This document shows, in pieces, positions 17,515 through 25,250 of a stretch of 64,000 nt of DNA. Where the stretch lies: contig NZ_JAMQQG010000003.1 of assembly GCF_023716925.1 (NCBI RefSeq), forward strand, positions 1 to 64,000, given 5' to 3'. The stretch comes from Frankia sp. R82. GTDB lineage: Bacteria > Actinomycetota > Actinomycetes > Frankiales > Frankiaceae. How positions within the stretch are numbered: the stretch's first letter is position 1; the number at the start of each line of letters is the position of its first letter. The notes beneath the pieces are model-generated. The model did not search any database. It saw nothing but the letters and a program-made list of their open reading frames with translations, and was not told where the DNA came from. Made by a program: the position numbers and the translations under genes.

Positions 17515-17540
17515 GCCGCCGATGATCGATCATCGGCGGC
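17515..17540. repeat. 26-bp perfect palindrome without loop
   Basis: The half-site gccgccgatgatc is followed directly by its reverse complement gatcatcggcggc. The central GATGATCGATCATC is AT-richer than the surroundings. Such a site can bind a dimeric regulator; as RNA it would fold only with a strained loop. Confidence 0.8.
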
Positions 17541-17595
17541 AGCGATGCGACACCAGCACCGAGGTTCTCCGTCGCCGACCGACAGGTGAACGTTA

Positions 17596-17625
17596 TCGGG
17601 ACCCCTCGGGACCCCGCGGGACCCG
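17596..17625. repeat. Three decamer repeats tcgggacccc
   Basis: Two exact copies of tcgggacccc and one variant gcgggacccg in tandem. They contain GGGACC cores but lack the paired GGCCC half at DosR spacing, so I treat them as a simple repeat. Confidence 0.7.
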
Positions 17626-17722
17626 TCAGCTGGGTACCGGGGGTGATCGGGTTCCGCACAGCGCGAGGTCGGTCCCGGACGCCCGTTCACGACATCAACG
17701 ACCGCACCGCTGACGGGCCGCC

Positions 17723-17759
17723 GTACCGGCTCCCGACCGAGCTGGTCGGGAGCCGGTAC
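17723..17759 (-). terminator. Terminator hairpin after the binding-protein gene
   Basis: gtaccggctcccgacc and ggtcgggagccggtac form a perfect 16-bp stem with a 5-nt loop (gagct), 50 bp beyond the stop codon of the minus-strand binding-protein gene. No T-tract follows. Confidence 0.75.
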
Positions 17760-17808
17760 ACGTCCGAGATGAACGCCCGAGGTGAACGAGCGAGGTCGAC
17801 GGGTGAGG

Positions 17809-18945
17809 TCAGGGCTGCGTCGGGTGGAGGATGCCGGTGACCTCGGCGTCGGTCAGCTTGTAGGAGTAGAAGGTCTGATAGAACTCCTTGATCTCCTGCT
17901 CGACGCTGACGTCGGTGAACTGCGCGGGGTGCAGGGTCTTGGCCACGAAGATCGGCTGCAGGGCCTCCTCGGCGCTGCGCGCGGCCCAGACGAACACGCC
18001 CCGCGGGTTGACGATGAGGTGCTTGTTGCGCACCGCGGAGACCGACGACCAGCGCGGGTCGGCCTCGATCGCCCGGCAGGACGAGGCGTCCCGACAAAAG
18101 ACGTACTCCGGGTCCCACTGGACGATCGACTCGGCCGAGACGTCCTTCATGGTGCCGGTGACGCCGTGCGCGGTGGCGACGTTGACGCCGCCGGCGAGGG
18201 TCGACCAGTTGTCGATGATGGAGCCGCCGCCCTCGGTGTTGAGCGGGCTGTTGGCGGTGTAGTAGAGCTTCGGCCGATCGGTCGACGGCAGGCTCGCAAG
18301 ACCCTTGTTGATGGTGGCGACATTGCCGTCGACGTATTCGACGTACTGCTGGGCCCGCTTGGGCGCGTCGCCACCGAGCACGTCGGCGAGAAAGGTGACG
18401 CCGTCGTCGAGCTTCTTGTAGTCCGGGAAGGAGGCGATCTGGACCACCGGCACACCCAGATCGGTGATCTTCTTCACCAGCGCCTGGTTACCGGAGGTCA
18501 ACACCACCAGGTCGGGCTTCTGCGCGAGCAGGGTCTCGGTGTTGACGGTGGTGGTGTCAGCACCGAACACCGCCTTCTTCTGCGCCAGCGGCGGGTAGAT
18601 CTTCTTGAACAACGGCAGGGTCGTCAGGTTGCTCAGCGGCACACCGACGACCCGCTCGATCCCACCGAGCATGAAGATGATCTGGGTGACGGCCGGATAG
18701 TTGGTGACGATCCGGTTCGGATGGGTCGGCACGGTGACGTGCCGACCGCCCATGTCGACGACCTCGTGCGTCGTCGGCGTGGCCGAGGTGGCCGCCGCCG
18801 TGGGCGTGGCGGAGTCGCCGTCGGAATCGCTGCCGCAGGCGGTGAGCGTGACGAGTGCGATCAGAGCCGCGACCAGGGCGGCGAGCACGGCGGCGAACGG
18901 GTTTCTGCGCTGGTGTGTGGCTGGCATGTGTTCCGTGGTCCCCAT
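17809..18945 (-). CDS. ABC transporter substrate-binding lipoprotein (iron chelate or cobalamin type)
   Basis: A 378-residue periplasmic-binding-type lipoprotein. The signal peptide ends in the lipobox LTAC, followed by an Asp/Ser/Thr linker. The Fe3+-siderophore/BtuF fold is indicated by HVTVPTHPNRIVTNYPA, LLAQKPDLVVLTSG and the closing NPRGVFVWAARSAEEAL. No permease or ATPase gene is adjacent, so it must work with a transporter encoded elsewhere. Start is uncertain: ATG 18945 is chosen, with GGGGA inside the window before a second ATG at 18927 that also gives a proper signal peptide. Ligand unknown: siderophore, haem or cobalamin. Confidence 0.85.
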   Translation of the reverse strand: MGTTEHMPATHQRRNPFAAVLAALVAALIALVTLTACGSDSDGDSATPTAAATSATPTTHEVVDMGGRHVTVPTHPNRIVTNYPAVTQIIFMLGGIERVVGVPLSNLTTLPLFKKIYPPLAQKKAVFGADTTTVNTETLLAQKPDLVVLTSGNQALVKKITDLGVPVVQIASFPDYKKLDDGVTFLADVLGGDAPKRAQQYVEYVDGNVATINKGLASLPSTDRPKLYYTANSPLNTEGGGSIIDNWSTLAGGVNVATAHGVTGTMKDVSAESIVQWDPEYVFCRDASSCRAIEADPRWSSVSAVRNKHLIVNPRGVFVWAARSAEEALQPIFVAKTLHPAQFTDVSVEQEIKEFYQTFYSYKLTDAEVTGILHPTQP

Positions 18946-19655
18946 AACAGTCGTCTGATGGAAGGGCGCGCGAACAGGCGGCGGGTGGCCGAGGCGTTCC
19001 GGGCCCACCACCGCGATCTGCGACGCGCTGAGCTGCGGCTGTCCCAAGGGCCGCACCCCGCAGGACCACACCGGGGAGTTCGGTGACAGCTTCCGTCCCG
19101 CCGGTCAACGCCGAACGGCCAAAGCCGGACGGCCGACCCCGAACAGCCGACGCCGGAGGGCAGCGCCGGACGTCCGGTTGCTTCCTGGCCGGGAGCGTCC
19201 GGAGAACACCGGTTCGGTTCTGGTCGGGTCTGGCACGGGACCGCGCGCCAACCCCGGCCACGCGGCAGAGATGGATGGAGCCACATGCACAGGAAGTGAC
19301 CGACTTCCTCGCCAGGTGACACCCGTGCACCGATCTCCGCGGATGCGGACTCAGCCGTCAAGATATTCCGCTTCCTCGGTATCTGTCCGCAAGTTTGGCA
19401 GGATCTGCGGCACATTAACCAGCTCCGCACCGTGCCTGGGGGCGCGAATCACCGTCACTCTCCGAACGGTCACCGGCCGCATCCGAAGCCCGGGCCGCCT
19501 CGACGCCTCGCCTGACGATCAACGAGTTCACGCGGACGGCCGACGACACACGGCCGGCCGATACCTGCCCGGCATCGACCGAAAACCGGGTTAATACTTT
19601 CCGTAGCCACTCGCACGCGAAGAGAAGTGGGTGGGGAACGGTGAGAGGACACAGG
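18946..19655. other. Long divergent promoter region, no gene recognised
   Basis: These 710 bases separate the binding-protein gene (-) from the lipase gene (+). No supported coding sequence or classical IdeR box is visible. TTAATAC at 19591-19597 is a possible -10 for the lipase. The palindrome ccggacgtccgg and several GGCCG-rich hairpins lie about 200-260 bp upstream of the binding-protein start and could form a structured leader. A segment there vaguely recalls a cobalamin riboswitch core, but the B12 box is missing (see rejected items). Confidence 0.5.
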
Positions 19656-20867
19656 ATGGCGAATCAGGATCTCGAGCGCGCCCGGCAGGCGATCGGGCCG
19701 ATCGGGCTGGTCACCGCGGCGGGGGAACGCCCGGCCCGGCCGGCGCAGGCTGCGGATGACGAATGGCCGCTTCCGGGCGGAACGGCACGGGTCTACTACG
19801 GCCAGGGCAACCGTGGCGTGACCCGCCCGGTGCTGCTTTCGGATGGCTTTAATTCCGGACCGACGGATTTCGATGCTTTCTGGGAGCACGTCGACGGCGC
19901 GCCGCACCGGTTCGCCAGTCGGCTGCGCGAGCGCGGTCGTGATCTGATTCTAATCGGTTTCGACGAGCGTTCCGCCTCCATTCTGAACAATGCCCGAGCG
20001 GCCACGGCCGCGATCCAGCGCGCCATCGCGGAACGTCTCGGTGACGCCCGGCTGGTGGTCGGCGGATTCAGCATGGGCGGCATCGTCACCCGCTACGCGC
20101 TGGCCAGGTCGGAGCTGGAGCGTATCGACCACCAGACCGCGGTCTACCTGTCGATCGACAGCCCGCACCTGGGCGCGTCCGTGCCGATCGCCCTGCAGGC
20201 GATCGCCCACCACCTCGCCCCCGTGAACGACGCACTGTCCCAGCAGCTCAACAGCCCGGCCGCCCGCCAGCTGCTGTGGCGCCACATCGAGGAGCCGACC
20301 GCGGTTCCCGCCCAGGACCAGGCCCGCACCGAGCTGCTGGAGCAGCTGCACCGGGTCGGTGACTGGCCCCGGATTCCGCGTCTGCTCGGGGTCGCGAACG
20401 GCGTCGGTGACGGCCGCCGCAACGGGGTGCCGCCCGGCGTCGAGGCGCTGCGCAGCAACGGCCCATACCTGACCGACACCCGGCTGCTCACCCAGGCCGG
20501 CGGGCGCGACCGCGTGGTCGCGGAGCTGCGCGGCCTGCTCGGCGAGGTCACCGTCCGCACCGACGACTTCCCCGACATCGACGGTGCGCCCGGTGGCACC
20601 CTCGACTCGTTCGGCATTCTCGCGGACACCCTGAAGGACGCCGGCGAGAACGTCGACGTCTCCCACCGCTCGATCGGTTTCGTGCCGACACCCAGCGCCG
20701 TCGCGATCCGCGGCATCGAGACCAACGACGATCTCTACGCCGACATCACCAGCCTGCCCCCCGAGGACAGCCAGCTCGACGACTTCCTCACCTCGTCCAC
20801 CCCGACGCCGCACAGCGCCCTCACCGAGGAGATCGGCGCCTGGATCCTCGACCGCCTCCCCGACTGA
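19656..20867 (+). CDS. Alpha/beta-hydrolase, lipase-like
   Basis: A 403-residue alpha/beta-hydrolase. The nucleophile elbow is GFSMGG, preceded by VVGGF, and the lid-side segment SIDSPHLGASVPIALQAI resembles triacylglycerol lipases and PGAP1-like acyl hydrolases. The start of the fold is at about residue 45 (PVLLSDGFNSGPTDF). No signal peptide is seen, so it is predicted cytosolic. The ATG at 19656 follows AGAGGACACAGG; a GTG 15 bases upstream is an alternative. Single-gene unit; substrate unknown. Confidence 0.83.
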   Translation: MANQDLERARQAIGPIGLVTAAGERPARPAQAADDEWPLPGGTARVYYGQGNRGVTRPVLLSDGFNSGPTDFDAFWEHVDGAPHRFASRLRERGRDLILIGFDERSASILNNARAATAAIQRAIAERLGDARLVVGGFSMGGIVTRYALARSELERIDHQTAVYLSIDSPHLGASVPIALQAIAHHLAPVNDALSQQLNSPAARQLLWRHIEEPTAVPAQDQARTELLEQLHRVGDWPRIPRLLGVANGVGDGRRNGVPPGVEALRSNGPYLTDTRLLTQAGGRDRVVAELRGLLGEVTVRTDDFPDIDGAPGGTLDSFGILADTLKDAGENVDVSHRSIGFVPTPSAVAIRGIETNDDLYADITSLPPEDSQLDDFLTSSTPTPHSALTEEIGAWILDRLPD

Positions 20868-21178
20868 CCCGCTGGCGCGATCAGCGGGGTGAGGGTGTCA
20901 GCCGTCACGACGACGGGGCAGGCGGTACCGATAACGGCTGCCACCACGAGGTCGACGATGTCGCCCCGCCAGTGAGGAACTGCCCGAATCCGGTCACGTC
21001 AGACGCACAGGGCGGTGGGCGCCGGGCCGGCGGCGTCCATGGGCCGAACGAACGGGCGATGCACAAGCCGCGGTGGGGCGCGTTCTTCGCCACCGGGTCG
21101 GGCATGGTCACGCCTGACCGCTGAGCCCACGGACCGGTCCGGAGAACCACGTCGGAAGATTGCCGGCGCCGCCTGGCC
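20868..21178. other. Convergent intergenic region with a small hairpin
   Basis: Immediately after the lipase stop, cccgctg (20868-20874) pairs with cagcggg (20882-20888) around a 7-nt loop, a plausible weak terminator. The remaining 290 bases up to the membrane-protein stop contain no supported gene or motif. Confidence 0.5.
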
Positions 21179-21919
21179 CTACCTCGGGTTGGGCGCGCCG
21201 GCGAGCAGGTTCTCGGCCTTCGTGCGGATGCGGACGACCAGCGGCGGTGCCGTGGCCTCCCGTTGCGCGGCCCGCGCCGCCTTCGTCGGGGACCGGCCGT
21301 AGAACCAGTGATCCCAGGGCGAGTTCGGCCGGGCGAGACGAACACTACCGATCGCGGCCAGTGGAATCAGGAAGATACCCAGCAGCGCCATTCCGTACTT
21401 GCCCTTCAGCAGCGAGACGGCCACCAGCAGCATGCCGGCCACGATGTCCGCCACCAGGAACATCCGAAATGCCAGTTCCTGCTGCCGGACATCGTCCACG
21501 CCAAGCGGAGAGAAACCCAGCAGAACACAGCCCATGATTCCGGCGGCGAGCAGCACCGCGTTGACCGACGCCCGCCCGGCCTGCTCCCAGTAGACGTCCT
21601 CCAGGTGCAGAATCAGGGCGAACTCGTCGAGCACCAACGCCGCGCCGATCCCGACCACCACTCCCGCGATCTCCCGCCAGGGCGCGTGCGCCGGAGCTCC
21701 GACTGCCAGCAGCCCCCCGCTGATCAGCGCAAGCGTGCCCGGCACGACATGGTGCACATGCATCCCCCCGGCCGAGACGTTACGGAAAGGGCCGCGCCCG
21801 GCTCTGATGAGCCGCACGATCGTCCGGGTCACCAGGAATGTCACCAGAAACGCCACCAGGCACAGCAGCAACGGTTCTTTTCCGGGCTCCGCGATGTTCC
21901 GCTCCCACCATCCGCTCAT
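21179..21919 (-). CDS. Polytopic membrane protein of unknown function
   Basis: A 246-residue protein with about six hydrophobic segments (first LLLCLVAFLVTFLVT, last MALLGIFLIPLAAIGSV) and a basic C-terminal tail. A conserved-looking motif GGMHVHHVVPG between segments 1 and 2, and DEFALILHLEDVYW between segments 3 and 4, contain His/Asp/Glu that could bind metal. I recognise the protein as a widespread actinobacterial integral membrane family without known function. The ATG at 21919 is preceded by GAGG eight bases upstream. Confidence 0.75.
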   Translation of the reverse strand: MSGWWERNIAEPGKEPLLLCLVAFLVTFLVTRTIVRLIRAGRGPFRNVSAGGMHVHHVVPGTLALISGGLLAVGAPAHAPWREIAGVVVGIGAALVLDEFALILHLEDVYWEQAGRASVNAVLLAAGIMGCVLLGFSPLGVDDVRQQELAFRMFLVADIVAGMLLVAVSLLKGKYGMALLGIFLIPLAAIGSVRLARPNSPWDHWFYGRSPTKAARAAQREATAPPLVVRIRTKAENLLAGAPNPR

Positions 21920-22027
21920 CTCGCCAGCCTCGCACCCCACCGACGGTGGTGGGGTGCGCAGCCCGACGGCGGGCCCGGCCACGCCGCCCGGGCACCCGGC
22001 CCGGGTGGTTGCGCGCGACTGGTTCGC

Positions 22028-22870
22028 TCAGTCCTTCCGGCCGAGGGCGAGCATGCCCCGCAGGGTGACTCCGGCCTTGGTGCCGCCGTCGCAGAGAATG
22101 TCGGTACCGGTGAGGTAGCCGGGGCGGGTGCCGGCGCAGAACGCCAACACCTCCGCGATCTCCTCAGGCGTACCGAACCTCTTCAACGCCGCAAAGTCGA
22201 GCATTTTCTCCGAACCGCTCTTCTTTTCCAGCCGACCCATCGCGGTGTCGAAACTGCCCGGCGAGACGGACAGGATCCGGGCCTCCTTCGCCCCGAAGCG
22301 CGCGGCCAGCTGCCGCGAGTACCAGATGACGAAGGCCTTGCTCACGGAATAGGCGAGACCAGCACGTTGCGACTTCGGGCCACGCTTGGCGGCGGCCGTG
22401 AGCTTGCTGACCAACCGAGTGGTGTCGCCGGTCAGCGCCAGCCGGTAGGCGCGGGTGGGCACGAGGAGTTTCGGCAGCGTGTGCCCGGCCAGGGAGGCGA
22501 CGTTGACCAGGGCGAACCCCGGGGAGGCGACGGCCAGCGCGGCCTCGGTCAGGTGGATGGTGCCGACGGCGTTGATCCGCACGATGAACTCGGGCGAGCC
22601 CATCTGGGGGCTGACCCCGGCGGCGTGCACGACTGCCCGCAGCTCCCCGCCCGCCTGGGCACGGGCGAACAGGGCATCGACGGAGGAGCGGTCGGTGATG
22701 TCGCACACCACCCCGTCCGCGTCGAAACCGAGCTGGGCCAGCTCGGCGACCGCGGCGTCCAGCCGCTGCTGGTCGAGGTCCGCGAGGACGACCCGATGGT
22801 CGCGGCCGAGGATCTTCGCGGTCGCCAGACCCATGCCGCCGGCTCCGCCGGTGATGATGGCCGATTGCAT
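22028..22870 (-). CDS. Short-chain dehydrogenase/reductase
   Basis: A 280-residue classical SDR: NAD(P)-binding TGGAGGMG (8-15), Asp for the adenine ribose in VVLADLD, NxxG-like HAAG, catalytic Ser in VNVASLAG and the YSVSK pair. The insertion between the Ser and Tyr (about residues 130-160) is longer than usual. GGGAGC lies six bases before the ATG. Substrate unknown; the neighbouring genes give no clear pathway. Confidence 0.88.
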   Translation of the reverse strand: MQSAIITGGAGGMGLATAKILGRDHRVVLADLDQQRLDAAVAELAQLGFDADGVVCDITDRSSVDALFARAQAGGELRAVVHAAGVSPQMGSPEFIVRINAVGTIHLTEAALAVASPGFALVNVASLAGHTLPKLLVPTRAYRLALTGDTTRLVSKLTAAAKRGPKSQRAGLAYSVSKAFVIWYSRQLAARFGAKEARILSVSPGSFDTAMGRLEKKSGSEKMLDFAALKRFGTPEEIAEVLAFCAGTRPGYLTGTDILCDGGTKAGVTLRGMLALGRKD

Positions 22871-22884
22871 ACCGCTCCCTGGTA

Positions 22885-22925
22885 GGTCGATGGTCGATGG
22901 TCGGTGGTCGATGGCCGGTGGCCGG
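22885..22925. repeat. Imperfect heptamer repeat ggtcgat
   Basis: About six units of ggtcgat/ggtcggt/ggccggt in tandem, directly upstream of the SDR start. They may affect spacing of its promoter; no other role is evident. Confidence 0.65.
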
Positions 22926-23015
22926 ACAGCGCCGGGGTCACTCGGGCCGCGGGCAACTGCCTCGACCTGCCTACTCTTTCAGCCGGTGCCGCCGAACGCG
23001 ACCGGTTCCCGGGGC

Positions 23016-23504
23016 TCAGGCGACGGGGCCCTCGTGGTCGATGAGGGCAGCGCAGAGCAGGTCGTGCAGCAGGCGCCGTTGGGTCAGGGTGAGCCGGTCG
23101 AGGACGGCGTCCTGCACGCCGCCCATGGCATGTTCGGCCGCCCGTAGCGCTTTGGTGCCCTCGACGGTGCGCTGGACGAGATGGTGGCGCCGGTCGACCG
23201 GGTCCCGCCGCCGTTCCACCCACCCGGCCCGTTCCGCCTCGTTCAGCAGTAGGACGGTGTTGTTCGCATCGATGCACAGCGCGTCCGACAGCCACCGCTG
23301 CGGGACTCCCGACTCCTCACGGACGTGGTTGAGCAGGAGAAACGCCTTCATCGTCATGCCCAGGACGCCGTCACCGGCCGCACGGTAGACCCGGCGGGAC
23401 AGTCGGGTCAGCAGGACCAGGGTGCCGGCGTCGCCCAGCAGGGCACCCGGGTCACCGCTGCTGGCCAGGTCACGGCTGTTGGTCGAGCCGGGGGTGGCGG
23501 TCAT
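23016..23504 (-). CDS. MarR-family regulator
   Basis: A 162-residue winged-helix protein (wHTH about residues 50-115; WLSDALCIDANNTVLLLNEAE, then the wing RRRDPVDRRHHLV). It is divergent from the MFS exporter with 69 bases between, and the inverted repeat there overlaps the exporter's predicted promoter. It is expected to repress the exporter until a toxic ligand binds. No ribosome site precedes its ATG. Confidence 0.9.
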   Translation of the reverse strand: MTATPGSTNSRDLASSGDPGALLGDAGTLVLLTRLSRRVYRAAGDGVLGMTMKAFLLLNHVREESGVPQRWLSDALCIDANNTVLLLNEAERAGWVERRRDPVDRRHHLVQRTVEGTKALRAAEHAMGGVQDAVLDRLTLTQRRLLHDLLCAALIDHEGPVA

Positions 23505-23547
23505 GATCGGATGACGTTACTCTCCCCTCATTTTCTACACCACCTCT

Positions 23548-23572
23548 GATAGTCACCTTTAGAGTGACTATC
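23548..23572. promoter_or_regulatory. MarR operator abutting the MFS start codon
   Basis: gatagtcac (23548-23556) and gtgactatc (23564-23572) are perfect reverse complements separated by 7 bp. The repeat ends one base before the ATG at 23574. TAGAGT at 23560-23565, inside the dyad, fits a TANNNT -10 whose start site would be the ATG itself. Repressor binding would therefore cover the promoter and start point. Confidence 0.75.
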
Positions 23573-23573
23573 C

Positions 23574-25217
23574 ATGCCTGAGGCCGAAGTAGTGCATGCC
23601 GCCCATACCCGCCGATGGCTGGCCCTGGTCGCCGTGCTCACCTCCCAACTAGTGATCATTCTGGACGGTAATGTCCTGAATGTGGCGCTGCCCGCCATTC
23701 AGGAGGATCTGGGGATCAGCCAGGCAAAGCTGACCTGGGTCGTCAACGCGTACCTCATCAGCTATGGCAGCCTGCTGCTGGTGACCGGTCGACTCGGCGA
23801 CCTGATCGGGCGCAAGGTCGTCTTTCTGGCCGGTATGGCGACCTTCACGGCAGCCTCCGCGGCCTGCGGCCTCGCGTCGAGCCAGGAGATTCTCATCGCC
23901 GCCCGTTTCACCCAGGGCATCGGCGGCGCGCTGGCGTCGGCGGCAGCACTCGCGTTCATCGTCACCGATTTCCCCGCGGGCGCGGAACGCGGCCGGGCGA
24001 TGAACTACTACATGATCATCACGGTGGGTGGCGGCTCGATCGGCCTGCTGCTCGGCGGCCTGCTCACCCAGGTGCTCAGCTGGCACTGGATCTTCGCGAT
24101 CAACATTCCGATCGGTCTCGCCTCGCTGGTCGCGGGCCTGCGGCTGATTCCGTCCCGACCCGGCACCGGTACCGGCGGGCTGGACGTACTCGGCGCCGTG
24201 ATGGTGACGGCTGCCGCGATCATCGGGATCACCGGGATCGTCGGCGCGGCCGACCACGGCTGGTTCTCCACCCGCACGCTCCTCGCCGTGGGGGTGGCCG
24301 TCGCGCTTCTCGCCGCGTTCGTCGGCTGGGAGTCACGGGTGGCCAACCCGATCGTCCCGCCGCGCATTCTGCGCCAGCGCGCCCTGGTCGGATCCGCCGT
24401 TGTACGTTCCGCCGCCATCGGCGGGGTGTTCGCGGTCTTCTTCTTCGGCACGCTGTTCCTGCAGCGGGTGCTGCACTACAACGCGATCGAGACGGGACTG
24501 GCGTTCCTCCCACAGAGCATCGTGATCATGCTTTTGTCCCTCGGCGTCACCACCGGCCTGATGACCCGCCTGGGCGCACGCGCGGTCCTCGTCATCGGGC
24601 TGATGCTGCTGATCGGCAGCCTGGTGCTGCTCGGCTGGTCCGAGGGCTACAGCAGTGGCGGCTACTTCCCCTGGCCGTTCATCGGCCTGCTCGGCGTGGG
24701 GCTCGGCGCCGGCCTGACGTTCCTCCCCCTGCTGACGATCGCCATGAAGGACGTCCCGCCCGCCGACGCGGGCCTCGCCTCCGGCATCGTGAACGTGACC
24801 ATGCAGATCTCCGGCGCGGTCGCCCTCGCGATCCTGGGCACCCTGGCCAACAACCGGACCGAAAACCTGGTCGCCAGCGGCCACGACCCTCTGTGGGCCT
24901 TCGCCTCCGGCAGTGCGTTCGGCATGTTCGTCGGAGCCGGTTTCGTGGTCTTCGCCCTGTTGCTCTCGTTCGTTCTGCTGCGTCCGGGCCGGCTGAACCC
25001 GGCGGCCAGCCCCGTTCACCGGCCCGACGAGACAGCACTCGACGGCTTGGCACTCGACGGTCTGGCGCTCGATGGCCTGGCGCTCGACGGGGTGCCCGGC
25101 ACCGAGCGGACCGTGCTCGACGGCACGGCACCCAACGAGGTGGCATCCGAGGCGCCGGTCGCCATCCCGGCCCAGCAGCCGTCCATCGCCGACCACGACC
25201 TACCCGCCAAGGACTGA
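23574..25217 (+). CDS. MFS drug exporter, 14-helix DHA2 (EmrB/QacA) family
   Basis: A 547-residue membrane protein. Motif A is visible as GRLGDLIGRKVVF and motif C as GGGSIGLLLGGLL; about 14 hydrophobic segments span residues 12-470. NVLNVALPAIQEDLG in helix 1 is typical of DHA2 transporters. The last 70 residues are a soluble tail containing four ALDGL-type pentapeptides encoded by a 15-bp tandem repeat, not part of the transport fold. No Shine-Dalgarno sequence precedes the ATG, consistent with a leaderless transcript under MarR control. Confidence 0.92.
   Translation: MPEAEVVHAAHTRRWLALVAVLTSQLVIILDGNVLNVALPAIQEDLGISQAKLTWVVNAYLISYGSLLLVTGRLGDLIGRKVVFLAGMATFTAASAACGLASSQEILIAARFTQGIGGALASAAALAFIVTDFPAGAERGRAMNYYMIITVGGGSIGLLLGGLLTQVLSWHWIFAINIPIGLASLVAGLRLIPSRPGTGTGGLDVLGAVMVTAAAIIGITGIVGAADHGWFSTRTLLAVGVAVALLAAFVGWESRVANPIVPPRILRQRALVGSAVVRSAAIGGVFAVFFFGTLFLQRVLHYNAIETGLAFLPQSIVIMLLSLGVTTGLMTRLGARAVLVIGLMLLIGSLVLLGWSEGYSSGGYFPWPFIGLLGVGLGAGLTFLPLLTIAMKDVPPADAGLASGIVNVTMQISGAVALAILGTLANNRTENLVASGHDPLWAFASGSAFGMFVGAGFVVFALLLSFVLLRPGRLNPAASPVHRPDETALDGLALDGLALDGLALDGVPGTERTVLDGTAPNEVASEAPVAIPAQQPSIADHDLPAKD
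25035..25094 (+). repeat. In-frame 15-bp minisatellite, four units
   Basis: Units start at 25035, 25050, 25065 and 25080 and encode ALDGL, ALDGL, ALDGL, ALDGV in the cytoplasmic tail of the MFS exporter. Third-position differences show that the expansion is not brand new. Confidence 0.85.
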
Positions 25218-25250
25218 GCACCGCGGTGTCCTTCCGCGACAATTGTCAGA

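Larger units (their letters stand above)
17229..17808. other. Intergenic region with palindrome, short repeat and terminator
   Basis: No credible coding sequence is seen in these 580 bases between the CYTH gene start and the binding-protein gene stop. The segment near 17390-17410 is relatively A-rich and may contain the CYTH promoter. The region also holds a 26-bp perfect palindrome, a three-unit decamer repeat and a strong terminator hairpin, listed separately. Confidence 0.7.

Noticed and set aside
17596-17625. GGGACC repeats as a DosR site cluster
   Set aside because: Tandem tcgggacccc units lack the paired right half-site at the proper spacing and lie away from stress genes.
18990-19330. 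Possible cobalamin riboswitch upstream of the binding-protein gene
   Set aside because: On the minus strand GGAAGC...CCGG...TCCGGCGCTGCCC recalls the riboswitch core, but the B12 box, GCCACTG-like segment and correct order of elements are missing. A covariance scan would decide.
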